Source: Chloroflexota bacterium
GTDB taxonomy: Bacteria; Chloroflexota; Dehalococcoidia; Bin125
DNA length: 62,263 nt
Direction of reading: 5' to 3'
NCBI GenBank assembly: GCA_028874365.1
Contig: JAPPJZ010000076.1
Span: 1-62,263 of the forward strand
Below the pieces are notes generated by a model. The model searched no databases, had not been told where the DNA came from, and was given only the letters and a program-made list of their open reading frames with translations. Positions 24,787 to 33,314 of the stretch are shown here, piece by piece (position 1 is the stretch's first letter; every line of letters starts with the position of its first letter). The position numbers and the translations under genes were made by a program.

Positions 24787-25452
24787 TCACGCGTCCGGCA
24801 TGCGCTGGCCCCAGTGATTCCAATGGATGATCTGGTCGAGGGGAACTCGCGGAGCGGGCTTGAACGTTTCGCCAGTGAAGTAGGCCATTGGAAGCAGCAC
24901 CGCCTGCGTGACGTCCTGGGGAATGCCGAGCAACTCCTGAGAGAGTGACTCGTCGCGCAGATGCAGGGTCGTCCACGCCATGCCGATCCCGCGCGAGCGG
25001 GCGGCCAGCATGAACGACCAGGCGCCGGGAATGATTGAGCCGTAGGTCGCGGCCTGGGCCATGTGTCCGGCGTTCTCGACACGGCCGCTGATGCAGGCGA
25101 TGAGCAAGGCCGGACATCGATGCATCTCATTGGCGAGGTAGGTGGCGGATCTGGTCACGCCGTCGGCTGCGGCTGCTCTTGAGTCGCCGTCGGGCCAGCG
25201 CGGTCCCTCGTCCTCGCGTGCCGCAGCAAGTTCCATGAAACTGTCGCGGTAGATTTTGGCGATGCCGGCGATCTTTTCCGGATCGGTGACGACGACCCAC
25301 TGCCACTGCTGCGAGTTGGATGCGGTCGGGGCCTGCAGGGCGATTTCGAGGCACTCGGTAATCACCTCTGGTTCGATTGGCCGGTCAAAGTTGAGCCGCA
25401 GTCGGACCGAGCGGGTCGTGGTCAGGATGTAGTCAGAGTCAAGACTGGTCAC
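24787..25452 (-). CDS. Nitroreductase-family protein
   Basis: A 221-residue FMN-dependent nitroreductase-like protein starting with GTG after AGGAAG. The FMN-binding N-terminus TTRSVRLRLNFDRPIEPEV contains the RSVR motif, and APTASNSQQWQWVVVTDP is the conserved second contact. GSIIPGAWSFMLAARSRGIGMAWTTLHL is the central helix region (quoted in part). The family reduces nitro compounds, quinones, enones or flavins with NAD(P)H. It is the last of three minus-strand genes with no tight coupling (38-bp gap to the FabD-like gene). Confidence 0.85.
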   Translation of the reverse strand: MTSLDSDYILTTTRSVRLRLNFDRPIEPEVITECLEIALQAPTASNSQQWQWVVVTDPEKIAGIAKIYRDSFMELAAAREDEGPRWPDGDSRAAAADGVTRSATYLANEMHRCPALLIACISGRVENAGHMAQAATYGSIIPGAWSFMLAARSRGIGMAWTTLHLRDESLSQELLGIPQDVTQAVLLPMAYFTGETFKPAPRVPLDQIIHWNHWGQRMPDA

Positions 25453-25489
25453 GGTGTGCTTCTTCCTGCGTGTCGTTGGCGAGCGTGAT

Positions 25490-26422
25490 TCAGACAGTCA
25501 ACTGGCTGATGCGACGGATTTGGATTCGTTCGGAGACGGTCTTGCCGTAGCGTCGGACCAGGCCCGCCATGACGTTGCCCGGGCCCAGTGTGATGTAGCG
25601 TCTCACACCCTTCGCGTAGAGGGTTTCGAGCGCCGAAAGCCACTCGACCGGGCGGACGTACTGAGCGCAGAGCTCGTCGCGGAGCTGTTGTGGTGAGTTG
25701 ATGAGCTGGCCGCAGTGGTTGCCAACGATCGGGGTGAAATCTTCTGCGATCGGTAGCGCGGCGATCAGCTCCCGATTCTGTCTGTCCGAGCGTTCAAACG
25801 ACGGTGTATGGAATGCGCCGGCGACGCGCAACTGCACTGCCTGACCGCCATGTTGGGGAGCCAACGCCGAGGCGCGTTCCAGGGCCTGGAACGTGCCGCC
25901 TACCACGGTCTGGTCGGGCGCGTTGTGATTGGCCAGGGAGGCTCCGGATTCCGAAGCAATCGCTTCGGCAGCCTGACGTCCGGCGCCTACGAGCGCCAGC
26001 AGACCGCCGGGCATTTCCGTGCAGTCACGGTCCATGCTCAAGCCGCACTGCCAGGCAAAGTTCAGGGTCGTTTCGAGGTCAACTGCGCCGGAGAGGGCGA
26101 TCGCAGAGTTCATTCCGCTGGAGTGTCCGGTGATGAATCCAAGCGGTCCGATTCGTTCGGCCACACGTGCGTGCTCAGCGACTGCCCAGGCGATCAGATA
26201 CGGCTGCAGCAGCGACGGTTGCCGCAGGGCCAGCTCGTCCGACGGATCATCGCTGAGTCCCAGGCGCCAAAGATCGCAGCCCGTGATCGACGAAGCGAGG
26301 GCAAATGCGCGCTGGCCTGTGTTTGGGAGTTCGGTGACCGCGTCGGCGAGATCGGTCACACCTCCCGCGCGCTGCGCGCCTTGTCCCGGACAGATCAGGA
26401 CGGTGCTCGCCTCTTGGCTCAC
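25490..26422 (-). CDS. Malonyl-CoA-ACP transacylase-like protein (FabD family)
   Basis: A 310-residue acyltransferase of the FabD fold, starting with GTG. It opens with LICPGQGAQ, has the nucleophile motif GHSSGMNSA (Ser at about 101) and the histidine in AGAFHTPSF. The usual GHSLGE has SSGM here, and the Arg that selects malonyl is not obvious in the LSMDRDCTEMPGG region, so the substrate may differ from malonyl-CoA. The C-terminal VRPVEWLSALETLYAKGVRRYI matches FabD. There is no other fatty-acid or polyketide gene beside it, which makes it a stand-alone acyltransferase. Confidence 0.8.
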   Translation of the reverse strand: MSQEASTVLICPGQGAQRAGGVTDLADAVTELPNTGQRAFALASSITGCDLWRLGLSDDPSDELALRQPSLLQPYLIAWAVAEHARVAERIGPLGFITGHSSGMNSAIALSGAVDLETTLNFAWQCGLSMDRDCTEMPGGLLALVGAGRQAAEAIASESGASLANHNAPDQTVVGGTFQALERASALAPQHGGQAVQLRVAGAFHTPSFERSDRQNRELIAALPIAEDFTPIVGNHCGQLINSPQQLRDELCAQYVRPVEWLSALETLYAKGVRRYITLGPGNVMAGLVRRYGKTVSERIQIRRISQLTV

Positions 26423-26473
26423 GGTGGGAGCGTGCGAGTTATGCGAATCGCGCCGGCTGAACCAGTCGACCGG

Positions 26474-26863
26474 CTATATGCGATGATCGGGGCCCATGTC
26501 GGTCAGCTCGATGATGTTGCCGTCGGGGTCTGTGCAGAACGCGGCCCAGATGCCATCAAGGTCGCGCTGATTCGGCTCCATCATGATGCTCACGCCGTCG
26601 CCACGGAGGCGCTCGACCTCGGAGTGGAAGTCCTCGGTCGGGATGTAGAGCGCGAAGTGGGGACCGATTCCCTCGACGTCCTGGTCCATCTCGCGCTGCA
26701 TCAGGTGCAACTGCAAGGAGCCGACTTCGTACCAGGCTCCAGGGAAGCCGAAGTCGGGGCGGTCGATCTCACCAAGCCCGAGTTGCTCTCCGTAGAACTG
26801 CTTGGATGCATCGACATCGGAAACGCAAATGGCGACGTGGCTGTATCCGGCGACTGCGGGCAT
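26474..26863 (-). CDS. VOC-family (glyoxalase/dioxygenase) protein
   Basis: A 129-residue single-module VOC protein with GAAGGAGG before the ATG. It begins SHVAICVSDVDASKQFYGEQLG, the typical first beta-alpha-beta unit (quoted in part), and contains HLMQREMD with a possible metal His and FCTDPDGNIIELTD with the Glu ligand near the end. The FYIPTEDFHSEVERLRGDG-like second helix is also recognisable. The family includes glyoxalase I, methylmalonyl-CoA epimerase, extradiol dioxygenases and antibiotic-binding proteins; none can be picked from the sequence. Confidence 0.82.
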   Translation of the reverse strand: MPAVAGYSHVAICVSDVDASKQFYGEQLGLGEIDRPDFGFPGAWYEVGSLQLHLMQREMDQDVEGIGPHFALYIPTEDFHSEVERLRGDGVSIMMEPNQRDLDGIWAAFCTDPDGNIIELTDMGPDHRI

Positions 26864-26982
26864 GATGGCCTCCTTCGACTTCCCGTGGATTGGGCTGATC
26901 GCTGTAATTTGAGTGCGATGATACAGGTCAAGAATAACGTTGACAGCAGGACAGGGCCGTCGGCGCGGAGAGGTTGGGGCTG

Positions 26983-28458
26983 ATGTCAGAACTCAGATGG
27001 GAACCGCCATCGAGCGGCGATTCGGACCAGCGCGCCTTTGTGCCGGAACCGGGGGGCGCAGGCGGCGGTCCGAGTCGCTGGTCCATTCTGTTGTTGGTCT
27101 TCGTCATGATCGGCGCGGCCTTCGCGCTGGGCGTTGGTGCGATGCGGGTGATCAATGCCGAAGACGATTACGGTCGACTCCTGAGGAGCTCCCGGGACGG
27201 GTCGTCGCCAGGCGCGATTCCGGCGGTCGTGCAGCCGTCGGACGATGGTGATGAGGACGATGACGCGGTGGCGGTTCCGGACGGTCGGCTGTCCCGGTTC
27301 GCGCTGCTGGACGAGATCGTGGAGGTGCTGGACAAGGACTTCGTCGAGCCGGCCAGATTCGAAGCGCTTGACGCCCGTCAGGCCGCGATTGACGGGATCC
27401 TGACTGCGCTGGACGACCCGCACACCGTCTTCATCGACGCGGAACGCTATCGGCTGGCGAGCGAGGACATCGGCGGATCGTTTGAGGGAATCGGCGCGAC
27501 CGTGAACTCGGTGGACGGCGCGATCGTGATCGTTCGACCGTTCCGCAACTCGCCGGCGCAGCAGGCCGGGATCCGACCTGGCGACATCATTCTGGAAGTG
27601 GACGGCGAGTCGACGGAGGGTTGGAGCCTGGAGCAAGCGGTTGCGGTGATCCGGGGACCGAAGGGGACCGATGTCGAGCTGCTTGTCCGGCACTCGGACG
27701 GCGAGGAGGAGCTGATCGTCGTCACACGTGATCGGATCGTGGTACCCAGCGTCGAGTCGCTGCCGATCTCTGATCGTTCAGGGAATCCGGTTGCCGACAT
27801 TGGCTACATCCTGATTGCCCAGTTCACGGAGGAGACGCGAGGCGAGTTGCTGGAGTTGCTTGATGCGGCTCGCAACGCCGGCCTGGAGAAGCTGATCGTC
27901 GACGTGCGTGGCAACCCGGGTGGCCTGCTTCGGGCGACGGTGGAGACGACCGGCGAGTTCATGGACGAAGGCGTCGTCTTGCGCCAGATCAATCGCGACG
28001 GCGAGGAAGAGGTGTTCAACGACCGCGCCGGCGGCGCTGGGCTTGACCTTGAGCTGGTGATCCTGATCAATGAACACAGCGCGTCGGGCGCGGAGGTGAT
28101 GGCGGCTGCGCTGCGCGACCACGGGCGGGCCGTGCTGATCGGCGTGACCACGACGGGCAAGGGAACGGTCAACGTGCCGCGTCGGCTGTCGGACGGCAGC
28201 GTGCTGTATGTCAGTATCGCGCGCTACCTGACGCCCAATAATGCGCAGGTCGAGGGGGTTGGGATCGCGCCCGACATCGAGATCGCGATCCCGGACACCG
28301 GCTTCGAGGCCGGACAGGACATCCAACTGTACGTCGCGATCGAGTATCTGAGGGGCGAGTACAACCCGTCGGGGTCGAGCGGCACGAGCGAATCTGAACC
28401 ACAGGAAGTCACGAGCGACGACCAGGGATCGCAGCCACAGGCGGACTCGGAAGAGTAG
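26983..28458 (+). CDS. C-terminal processing protease (S41, CtpA-like)
   Basis: A 491-residue secreted S41 serine protease. An N-terminal anchor (WSILLLVFVMIGAAFALGV, about 34-52) is followed by a short helical region, a PDZ domain (FEGIGATVNSVDGAIVIVRP to GIRPGDIILEVDGESTEGW; quoted in parts) and the catalytic core. The serine is in EHSASGAEVMAAAL and the lysine in TTTGKGTVNVP. Conserved YILIAQFTEETRGE and DVRGNPGGLL are also present. CtpA-type proteases trim the C-termini of periplasmic or exported proteins. GGAGAGG supports the ATG at 26983 over a TTG at 26974. The selenoprotein rhodanese follows 61 bp downstream and may be in the same operon. Confidence 0.93.
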   Translation: MSELRWEPPSSGDSDQRAFVPEPGGAGGGPSRWSILLLVFVMIGAAFALGVGAMRVINAEDDYGRLLRSSRDGSSPGAIPAVVQPSDDGDEDDDAVAVPDGRLSRFALLDEIVEVLDKDFVEPARFEALDARQAAIDGILTALDDPHTVFIDAERYRLASEDIGGSFEGIGATVNSVDGAIVIVRPFRNSPAQQAGIRPGDIILEVDGESTEGWSLEQAVAVIRGPKGTDVELLVRHSDGEEELIVVTRDRIVVPSVESLPISDRSGNPVADIGYILIAQFTEETRGELLELLDAARNAGLEKLIVDVRGNPGGLLRATVETTGEFMDEGVVLRQINRDGEEEVFNDRAGGAGLDLELVILINEHSASGAEVMAAALRDHGRAVLIGVTTTGKGTVNVPRRLSDGSVLYVSIARYLTPNNAQVEGVGIAPDIEIAIPDTGFEAGQDIQLYVAIEYLRGEYNPSGSSGTSESEPQEVTSDDQGSQPQADSEE

Positions 28459-28519
28459 TCTGCGAGCCAGTCGACTCGATTGGCGATGGCGCACCAGCAT
28501 CCTGCGAGGGGAACGCGTT

Positions 28520-29374
28520 ATGACGACAACTGAAGACGGTTGGGCCCGCCCTGAGCTGATCTGCGAGACGGAGTGGCTCGCGGAGCACATCGACGATGAG
28601 GACCTGGTCGTGTTGGACTGCGACCGGATCGACGCGTACCTCCGCCTGCACATCCCCGGCGCGGTCTGGTCGCTGTCGCGTTACTGGAAGACTGAGCCGC
28701 GCGACGACTCTCAGATCTACGGGATGTCGGACCCGGAGCAGTGGGCCCAGCTCGTCGGGCGCTTGGGCATCACCCCGGATACGACGGTCGTGGGTTACGA
28801 CGGGTCCGGTTCGCTTTACGCCGCGCGGGTCTGGTGGACGTTCGATCGGTTCGGTCATACCAACTTCAAGGTCCTCCACGGCGGGTTGGACAAGTGGTAC
28901 GCGGAGGGGCGTCCGCTGTCGCGTGAGAACTTCCGTCCGCAGGCTGTGGAGTATCCGACGCCGCCGGCTCCGCATGACGACTCGATCTGCCGGCTGGACG
29001 ACATTCCCGGCGCGCTTCAGGACGACGATCACGTGTTCTGGGACGTGCGCTCGGACGGCGAGTGGACCGGCGCGAACAAGCGTGGCACTCAGCGCGGCGG
29101 CCGCATACCCGGAGCCGTGCATCTGGAGTGGCTAGAGACCCTGGACAGCCCGGTGCGGACGCTGAAGCCGCCGGCCGAGTTACGAGGGATGCTGGCGGAT
29201 CTGGGGATCACTCCAGACAAGACGGTGACGACCTATTGACAGGGCGGCATCCGTGCGGCGCACGGATACTGGCTCCTGCAACTGCTCGGCTACAACCAGA
29301 GCCGCAACTACGATGCGTCGTGGCACGAGTACGGCAACGCGCTGGAGCACCCGATCGAGACTCCGGGCGACTAG
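28520..29374 (+). CDS. Two-domain rhodanese, selenoprotein candidate with UGA at codon 240
   Basis: A 284-residue thiosulfate or 3-mercaptopyruvate sulfurtransferase, if UGA is read as selenocysteine. The start is the ATG at 28520 with GAGGGGA upstream. The inactive N-terminal rhodanese domain (VVLDCDRIDAYLRLHIPGAV) and the active C-terminal domain (HVFWDVRSDGEWTG) are complete. In the active-site loop TTY-UGA-QGGIRA the UGA at 29237-29239 replaces the catalytic Cys. The frame then continues with AHGYWLLQLLGYNQSRNYD to TAG at 29372-29374. Total length is normal for the family only with the readthrough. A perfect hairpin starts 10 nt after the UGA. It would transfer sulfur to cyanide or thiols through a selenol. 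It ends in a CTAG shared with the convergent gene. Confidence 0.92.
29237..29267 (+). promoter_or_regulatory. Putative bacterial SECIS hairpin of the rhodanese
   Basis: After the UGA, ATCCGTGC (29249-29256), a GGC loop (29257-29259) and GCACGGAT (29260-29267) form a perfect 8-bp stem. The loop starts 18 nt after the UGA with G in the first position, as in known bacterial SECIS elements such as fdhF. The hairpin codes for GIRAAHGY, part of the conserved active-site helix. Confidence 0.75.
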
Positions 29375-30615
29375 CCCTCGAGGACGGCAGCCAGCGCCGC
29401 TTCGACCTCGGCCAGTGGCGCGAAGGCTTCGAAGCGCGCGACGACGATGCCCTCGGCGTTGACGACGAAGGTCCACTCGTCGGTGTGGAGGCCCCACTCT
29501 TCGAGGATCGGGGTCTCGATCGGCTCCTCGCCGAAGCGCACCTGCTCCGGGTTTTCGTAGAGGTCGACGTGGATGTAGTTGGCCTGGTCACCGAAGATGG
29601 TGCGCACCTCCGATAGCACCTCGGCCTGGGGCCCGCAGAAGGCGTTGGTGCAGAAGCCGGGCGACGCGAAGACCACGACGAACGGCTTGTCCGCTTCGAG
29701 TGCGTCGGCCAGCGAGATGATGTAGAGGCCGGGATCGGGCTCCTCGCCGGTTGAGAGGTCGGAGATGTTGGGCACGTCAAGCAGCGTGCGGCTGGCCGAT
29801 GGCGGCGCCGCGTCGCCGATCGACGGCGCCAAGGTGTCGACCGGGATGTCGACGGCGACGCCGATGTCGGTGAAGCCATCCGCGGTGGGGATATGCAGGA
29901 TCAGATTCCAACGGCCCACGGCGGCGAAGTCGACTGCAGTGACATGGAAGCCGCGAATGCCATCGGGGAAGCGTGAGAACCGAGCCACGACCTCCTGCAT
30001 CTCGCCCGGCGCGTCGGCCGGCACGACGGTGATTCTCATGGCCGGCGACTCGACCAAGCCGTCCGGGCCTTCAATCACGAAGGAGATGCGGTGGATACCG
30101 GGTGAGAGGTCGGGCGTGCCCAGCGAGATGGTGTAGCCCTGCTCGGAGACATAGACGGGATAGCCGGAGTCGCGCAGCAGCTGCAGCCGCGGGCTGAGGT
30201 CGTCGTAGTTGGCCTCAGTGAGGATGCCGACCGACATGCCCGGCGACATGCCGCCCATGCCATCGTCATCCTGCGGTTGTTCCTGCATGGTGTCGGCCTG
30301 GGACTGCTGCTCCTGAGCAGTCTCGGCGGCCATCTGTTGTTGCTGTTGTTGTTCGGCGGGTTCGGCTGCCGCTGTGGTGCTGCGCTGCGGCGATGTGGCC
30401 GTCGTCGAACCGGAAGCGGTGGTCCCAGCCGAGGACGATTCGGCGGTCGCCGTCTGTTCCTGCTGGACCGCTTGCTGCTGTTCCTGGTCCTGCTGTTGGT
30501 CGTCCGAGGTTGCGGCGCATCCAGACAACATCAGGGCTGCCGCCGCCGCAAGCGCGATCAGCACCAACGGCCGCCGCCCGAAGCTCAGCAACGGGTTGTT
30601 ACTTCGTGAAGCCAT
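29371..30615 (-). CDS. Lipoprotein with Gln-rich linker and thioredoxin-like domain
   Basis: A 414-residue exported lipoprotein. A signal peptide (VLIALAAAAALMLSG) ends in the lipobox LSGC, with the lipid anchor at about Cys33. A ~90-residue tract very rich in Gln, Ser and Thr follows, then a beta-rich domain (about 125-265, containing YPVYVSEQGYTISLG and MRITVVP). The C-terminal thioredoxin-like domain has the redox motif GFCTNAFCGPQ, a C-x4-C pair of the Sco/AhpC-like group seen in Chloroflexota lipoproteins. It may reduce or oxidise thiols on the outer face of the membrane. Its stop overlaps that of the rhodanese. GAGGGA precedes the ATG. Confidence 0.85.
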   Translation of the reverse strand: MASRSNNPLLSFGRRPLVLIALAAAAALMLSGCAATSDDQQQDQEQQQAVQQEQTATAESSSAGTTASGSTTATSPQRSTTAAAEPAEQQQQQQMAAETAQEQQSQADTMQEQPQDDDGMGGMSPGMSVGILTEANYDDLSPRLQLLRDSGYPVYVSEQGYTISLGTPDLSPGIHRISFVIEGPDGLVESPAMRITVVPADAPGEMQEVVARFSRFPDGIRGFHVTAVDFAAVGRWNLILHIPTADGFTDIGVAVDIPVDTLAPSIGDAAPPSASRTLLDVPNISDLSTGEEPDPGLYIISLADALEADKPFVVVFASPGFCTNAFCGPQAEVLSEVRTIFGDQANYIHVDLYENPEQVRFGEEPIETPILEEWGLHTDEWTFVVNAEGIVVARFEAFAPLAEVEAALAAVLEG

Positions 30616-30669
30616 GGAATCCCTCGCTCGATCGGTTGTCTCTGCTGTGCCGGTGCGTTCAGGTCAACG

Positions 30670-32304
30670 CTACTCACCACCTACGTAAGAGCCGAACGTG
30701 AACGCAAAGATGCGGAACTGGTCTGAGTCGGAACGCAGTTTCAGCTCATGTTCCGACCATTCGGGCAGGAACACCAGGCGGTACAGGTCATTCTCGGTCA
30801 CGCGGATGTAGGAGCGCCCGTCGTCGTCCCACTGGATGTGGGAGCCGGCCTCGTCGGGCTGTAGCCAGCGTCCGTCCAGTTCGACGTAGACGTTGAACGG
30901 CTCGCCGTCCTCGGCGACGGTCAGGACGACGTTGGCAGTGCGTCCGCGGATCAGGAGGGCGATGTAGTCCTCAAGATCGTCGGTCTCGCGGGCGTGGACG
31001 ATTGATTCGCGATCGGTCTCCCACAGGCCCTGCAAGTACCAGAGGTTGTGTTTTCGGTCAGAGGTCGGGATATCCGAGTAGAACGTGGGCACGAGCGGTC
31101 CGGCGAGGAAGTAGGCTTCCTGACCGGCGTAGGGACCGCCACTGCCGTTGTTGCGACTCCAGCCGGCGTACAGTTCGCGGGTCTGTCGACCCGGGGTGAC
31201 GCCTCGGGTGGGCACGGCGACATCAACGCCGAAAGGGACGTCAGACAGGTCCTTGCCGACCGCCTCGAGCGCCGCGCGGATCGCGACCTCGGTCTCCTCG
31301 TAGTCACCTTCGCCGATGTGGTCGTAGCGGACGCCCATGGGCGATCCGTCGGGCGTCGGGCCGATCAGGAACTTTCGAGGCCACCATCCCGAGCGTCCCT
31401 GCAGGGCGCGCCAGGTTCGCCAGTCGTTGTCGACGGCGACGAGATATTCGATGTCGTGCTCGGCGATGGCGGCGCGGACGTTCTCGATGCGTTCCTCGAA
31501 TTCGAACTCGGGCGTATGCACGCCGATGATGACGAGACCGTGGTCGCGGTACTTCTGGTCCCAGGACGTCAAGAATGGCAAGGTCCGCACGCAGTTGATG
31601 CAGGTGTAGGTCCAGAAGTCGATCAGGACAACGTTGCCCTTGGCGAGTTCGAGCGCGACCGATGTCTCGGCGCCGTTGAGCCAGGCATTGATCCCGACGA
31701 GGTCACTGACTGTTGCCAGGGCGCTAATCTCTTCGGCGCGCAAGCGCAGGCGGTCTGTTTCGCTGGGCTGGCTTTGCTCTTGCTGTTGAGCGGGTTCGTC
31801 CTGCTGGTCGGCCTGTTCGGCCTCCGGCTGAGGCTGTTGTTCCTGTTGCTCGGCCGAGTCGTCGGCCTGCGCTTGCTGCTGATCCTGTTGCTGATCCTGC
31901 TGCTGGGCGGGTTGGTCTTGCGCCTGTTGCGGCTGAGCTTGCTCCGCGGGCTCAGCCTGGGCCTCGTCTCGCTGTTGATCGGCAGCCGCGACGGTCGCCT
32001 CTTCGTCTTGCTCCTGCGCGCCGCTCTGCGTTCCGCGAGCGTCGTTCGACTGGCGTGACTGTGCGTCTTGGGGTCCCTGATCTTCTTCGTCGTCGGAGAC
32101 TGCGGCTGACTGCTGGTCCTGCGGCTCGGTTCGCTGCGGTTGAGTCTGAGATTGGTCGTCTGACTGCGCCGTCTGGCTTGCGCTGCTGGACTCCTGAGTC
32201 TGATCCGGTTGCGACTGTTGGTCGCTCGAGGTGCAAGCCACGAGGAGTGCCGTCGCCAGCAGGAGTGCCGCGATGCCCGAACGGGCGATTTTGAGGTGTT
32301 TCAT
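30670..32304 (-). CDS. Lipoprotein with Gln/Asp-rich linker and DipZ-like thioredoxin domain
   Basis: A 544-residue lipoprotein. The signal (GIAALLLATALLVAC) gives the lipobox LVAC, then about 150 residues of almost only Gln, Ala, Glu, Asp and Ser. A thioredoxin domain begins near 195 with the CxxC motif DFWTYTCINCVRTLPF, and is followed by a beta-sandwich (about 380-540). The FWTYTCINC motif and the extra C-terminal domain match the periplasmic part of mycobacterial DipZ. The CcdA-like membrane part of DipZ is absent, so electrons must come from another protein. It is a divergent neighbour of the nudix gene side and lies upstream of the other thioredoxin-like lipoprotein in the same direction. 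Confidence 0.87.
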   Translation of the reverse strand: MKHLKIARSGIAALLLATALLVACTSSDQQSQPDQTQESSSASQTAQSDDQSQTQPQRTEPQDQQSAAVSDDEEDQGPQDAQSRQSNDARGTQSGAQEQDEEATVAAADQQRDEAQAEPAEQAQPQQAQDQPAQQQDQQQDQQQAQADDSAEQQEQQPQPEAEQADQQDEPAQQQEQSQPSETDRLRLRAEEISALATVSDLVGINAWLNGAETSVALELAKGNVVLIDFWTYTCINCVRTLPFLTSWDQKYRDHGLVIIGVHTPEFEFEERIENVRAAIAEHDIEYLVAVDNDWRTWRALQGRSGWWPRKFLIGPTPDGSPMGVRYDHIGEGDYEETEVAIRAALEAVGKDLSDVPFGVDVAVPTRGVTPGRQTRELYAGWSRNNGSGGPYAGQEAYFLAGPLVPTFYSDIPTSDRKHNLWYLQGLWETDRESIVHARETDDLEDYIALLIRGRTANVVLTVAEDGEPFNVYVELDGRWLQPDEAGSHIQWDDDGRSYIRVTENDLYRLVFLPEWSEHELKLRSDSDQFRIFAFTFGSYVGGE

Positions 32305-32317
32305 AAGGCCGAGCGTA
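32305..32317 (-). promoter_or_regulatory. Putative leaderless -10 element
   Basis: On the minus strand TACGCT (32317-32312) ends 7 nt before the ATG at 32304; the gap holds no Shine-Dalgarno sequence. Confidence 0.4.
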
Positions 32318-32338
32318 CAACGCGGATTGGCGGAGGGA

Positions 32339-33283
32339 TCAGACGTGACCGTCCGCCCACGCGGAGATCAAGGTATGCGCGATGGCCATTGGCCCCGGCA
32401 ATGAGAGCGCACCGTCGGGCAAACCCGGTTCGCCCAGCTGGGCGGCGGGGAGTGAGAGGGCGTGCCGGATTTCCTGGCGTGTAAACCAGCGCACATCGTC
32501 CATTTCCCAGTCGTCGAAGTTGATCTCGGCGTTGCCGGCGTCGGCGTGGCAGCCGATCATCAGCGAGGACGGGAAGGGCCAGGGCTGGGACGAGTGATAA
32601 CGCACGTTGACGGCGTCGATACCTGACTCTTCCGCGACCTCGCGTCGGACCGCGTCCTCGATCGACTCGCCGTGATCGATGAACCCTGCCAGCGCGGAGA
32701 ACATGCCGGCCGGCCATGACGCCTGGCGGCCGAGCAGGCACCGATCACGTTCGCTGTCGATGACGACGGTGATCACGACCGGGTCGGTCCGGGGAAAGTG
32801 CTCGGCCGGACAGGTGGTGCATTTGCGGAAGATGCCGCCCTGGGCGGCGGCTGTCTGCGCGCCGCAGACGGCGCAGAATCGGTGCCGTTCATGCCAGTCG
32901 AGGAAGGCGCGCGCCTGCGCCGCGATGCCGGCGTCATCGGCGTTGAGGACGGGTGCGGCGGCGCGCAGGTCCATGTAGGTGGCGTCATCGGGGAGCGCAA
33001 ACTGTCCCGGCGCGGCAGCTGCGCTGATCGCGAATCGGGCGGCGCCGTCAGATGTGCCCAGGAGCAACGGCGGGTGACGTTCGGTGTCGGCGCCCGCGGG
33101 CAGCGTTGACCAGGCCAGACGCATTGCTCCGTCGACTTGACGCATGGGAAAGGTGAGATTGTGGAGGGGGAGGAATGCGGTCTCGGGCTCGCCCTGCTTG
33201 CCGGAGACCCATGCCTCGTCGCGACGCCTGGCTGCCTCACGGTCGAGTGGATTGCCGGAGAAGGTGTTGCGAAACTCGGGCAT
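32339..33283 (-). CDS. nudC: NADH pyrophosphatase
   Basis: A 314-residue NudC-type Nudix hydrolase that cleaves NADH to NMNH and AMP and can remove NAD caps from RNA. A zinc ribbon (FCAVCG and KCTTC) sits in the middle, then the Nudix box GFIDHGESIEDAVRREVAEE, followed by the NudC-specific SQPWPFPSSLMIG. The N-terminal NudC-like domain (about 1-120) is also present. The ATG at 33283 is chosen; a GTG at 33310 is an in-frame alternative only 5 bp after the stop of fhs. Co-transcription with fhs is likely. Confidence 0.93.
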   Translation of the reverse strand: MPEFRNTFSGNPLDREAARRRDEAWVSGKQGEPETAFLPLHNLTFPMRQVDGAMRLAWSTLPAGADTERHPPLLLGTSDGAARFAISAAAAPGQFALPDDATYMDLRAAAPVLNADDAGIAAQARAFLDWHERHRFCAVCGAQTAAAQGGIFRKCTTCPAEHFPRTDPVVITVVIDSERDRCLLGRQASWPAGMFSALAGFIDHGESIEDAVRREVAEESGIDAVNVRYHSSQPWPFPSSLMIGCHADAGNAEINFDDWEMDDVRWFTRQEIRHALSLPAAQLGEPGLPDGALSLPGPMAIAHTLISAWADGHV

Positions 33284-33314
33284 CGTCCCTGCCGCCTTGA
33301 CTGTCTCCACCGGC

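Noticed and set aside
21670-29239. UGA read as tryptophan (alternative genetic code) as the reason for the in-frame stops
   Set aside because: TGA serves as the ordinary stop of many genes here (FtsX-like permease, ProV, MoaD-like), and both internal UGAs sit at catalytic Cys sites, not Trp sites.
21340-29374. Peroxiredoxin and rhodanese as pseudogenes or sequencing errors
   Set aside because: No other stop or frameshift is present, conservation continues after the UGA to a normal end, and both UGAs fall on the one codon where Sec is biochemically expected.
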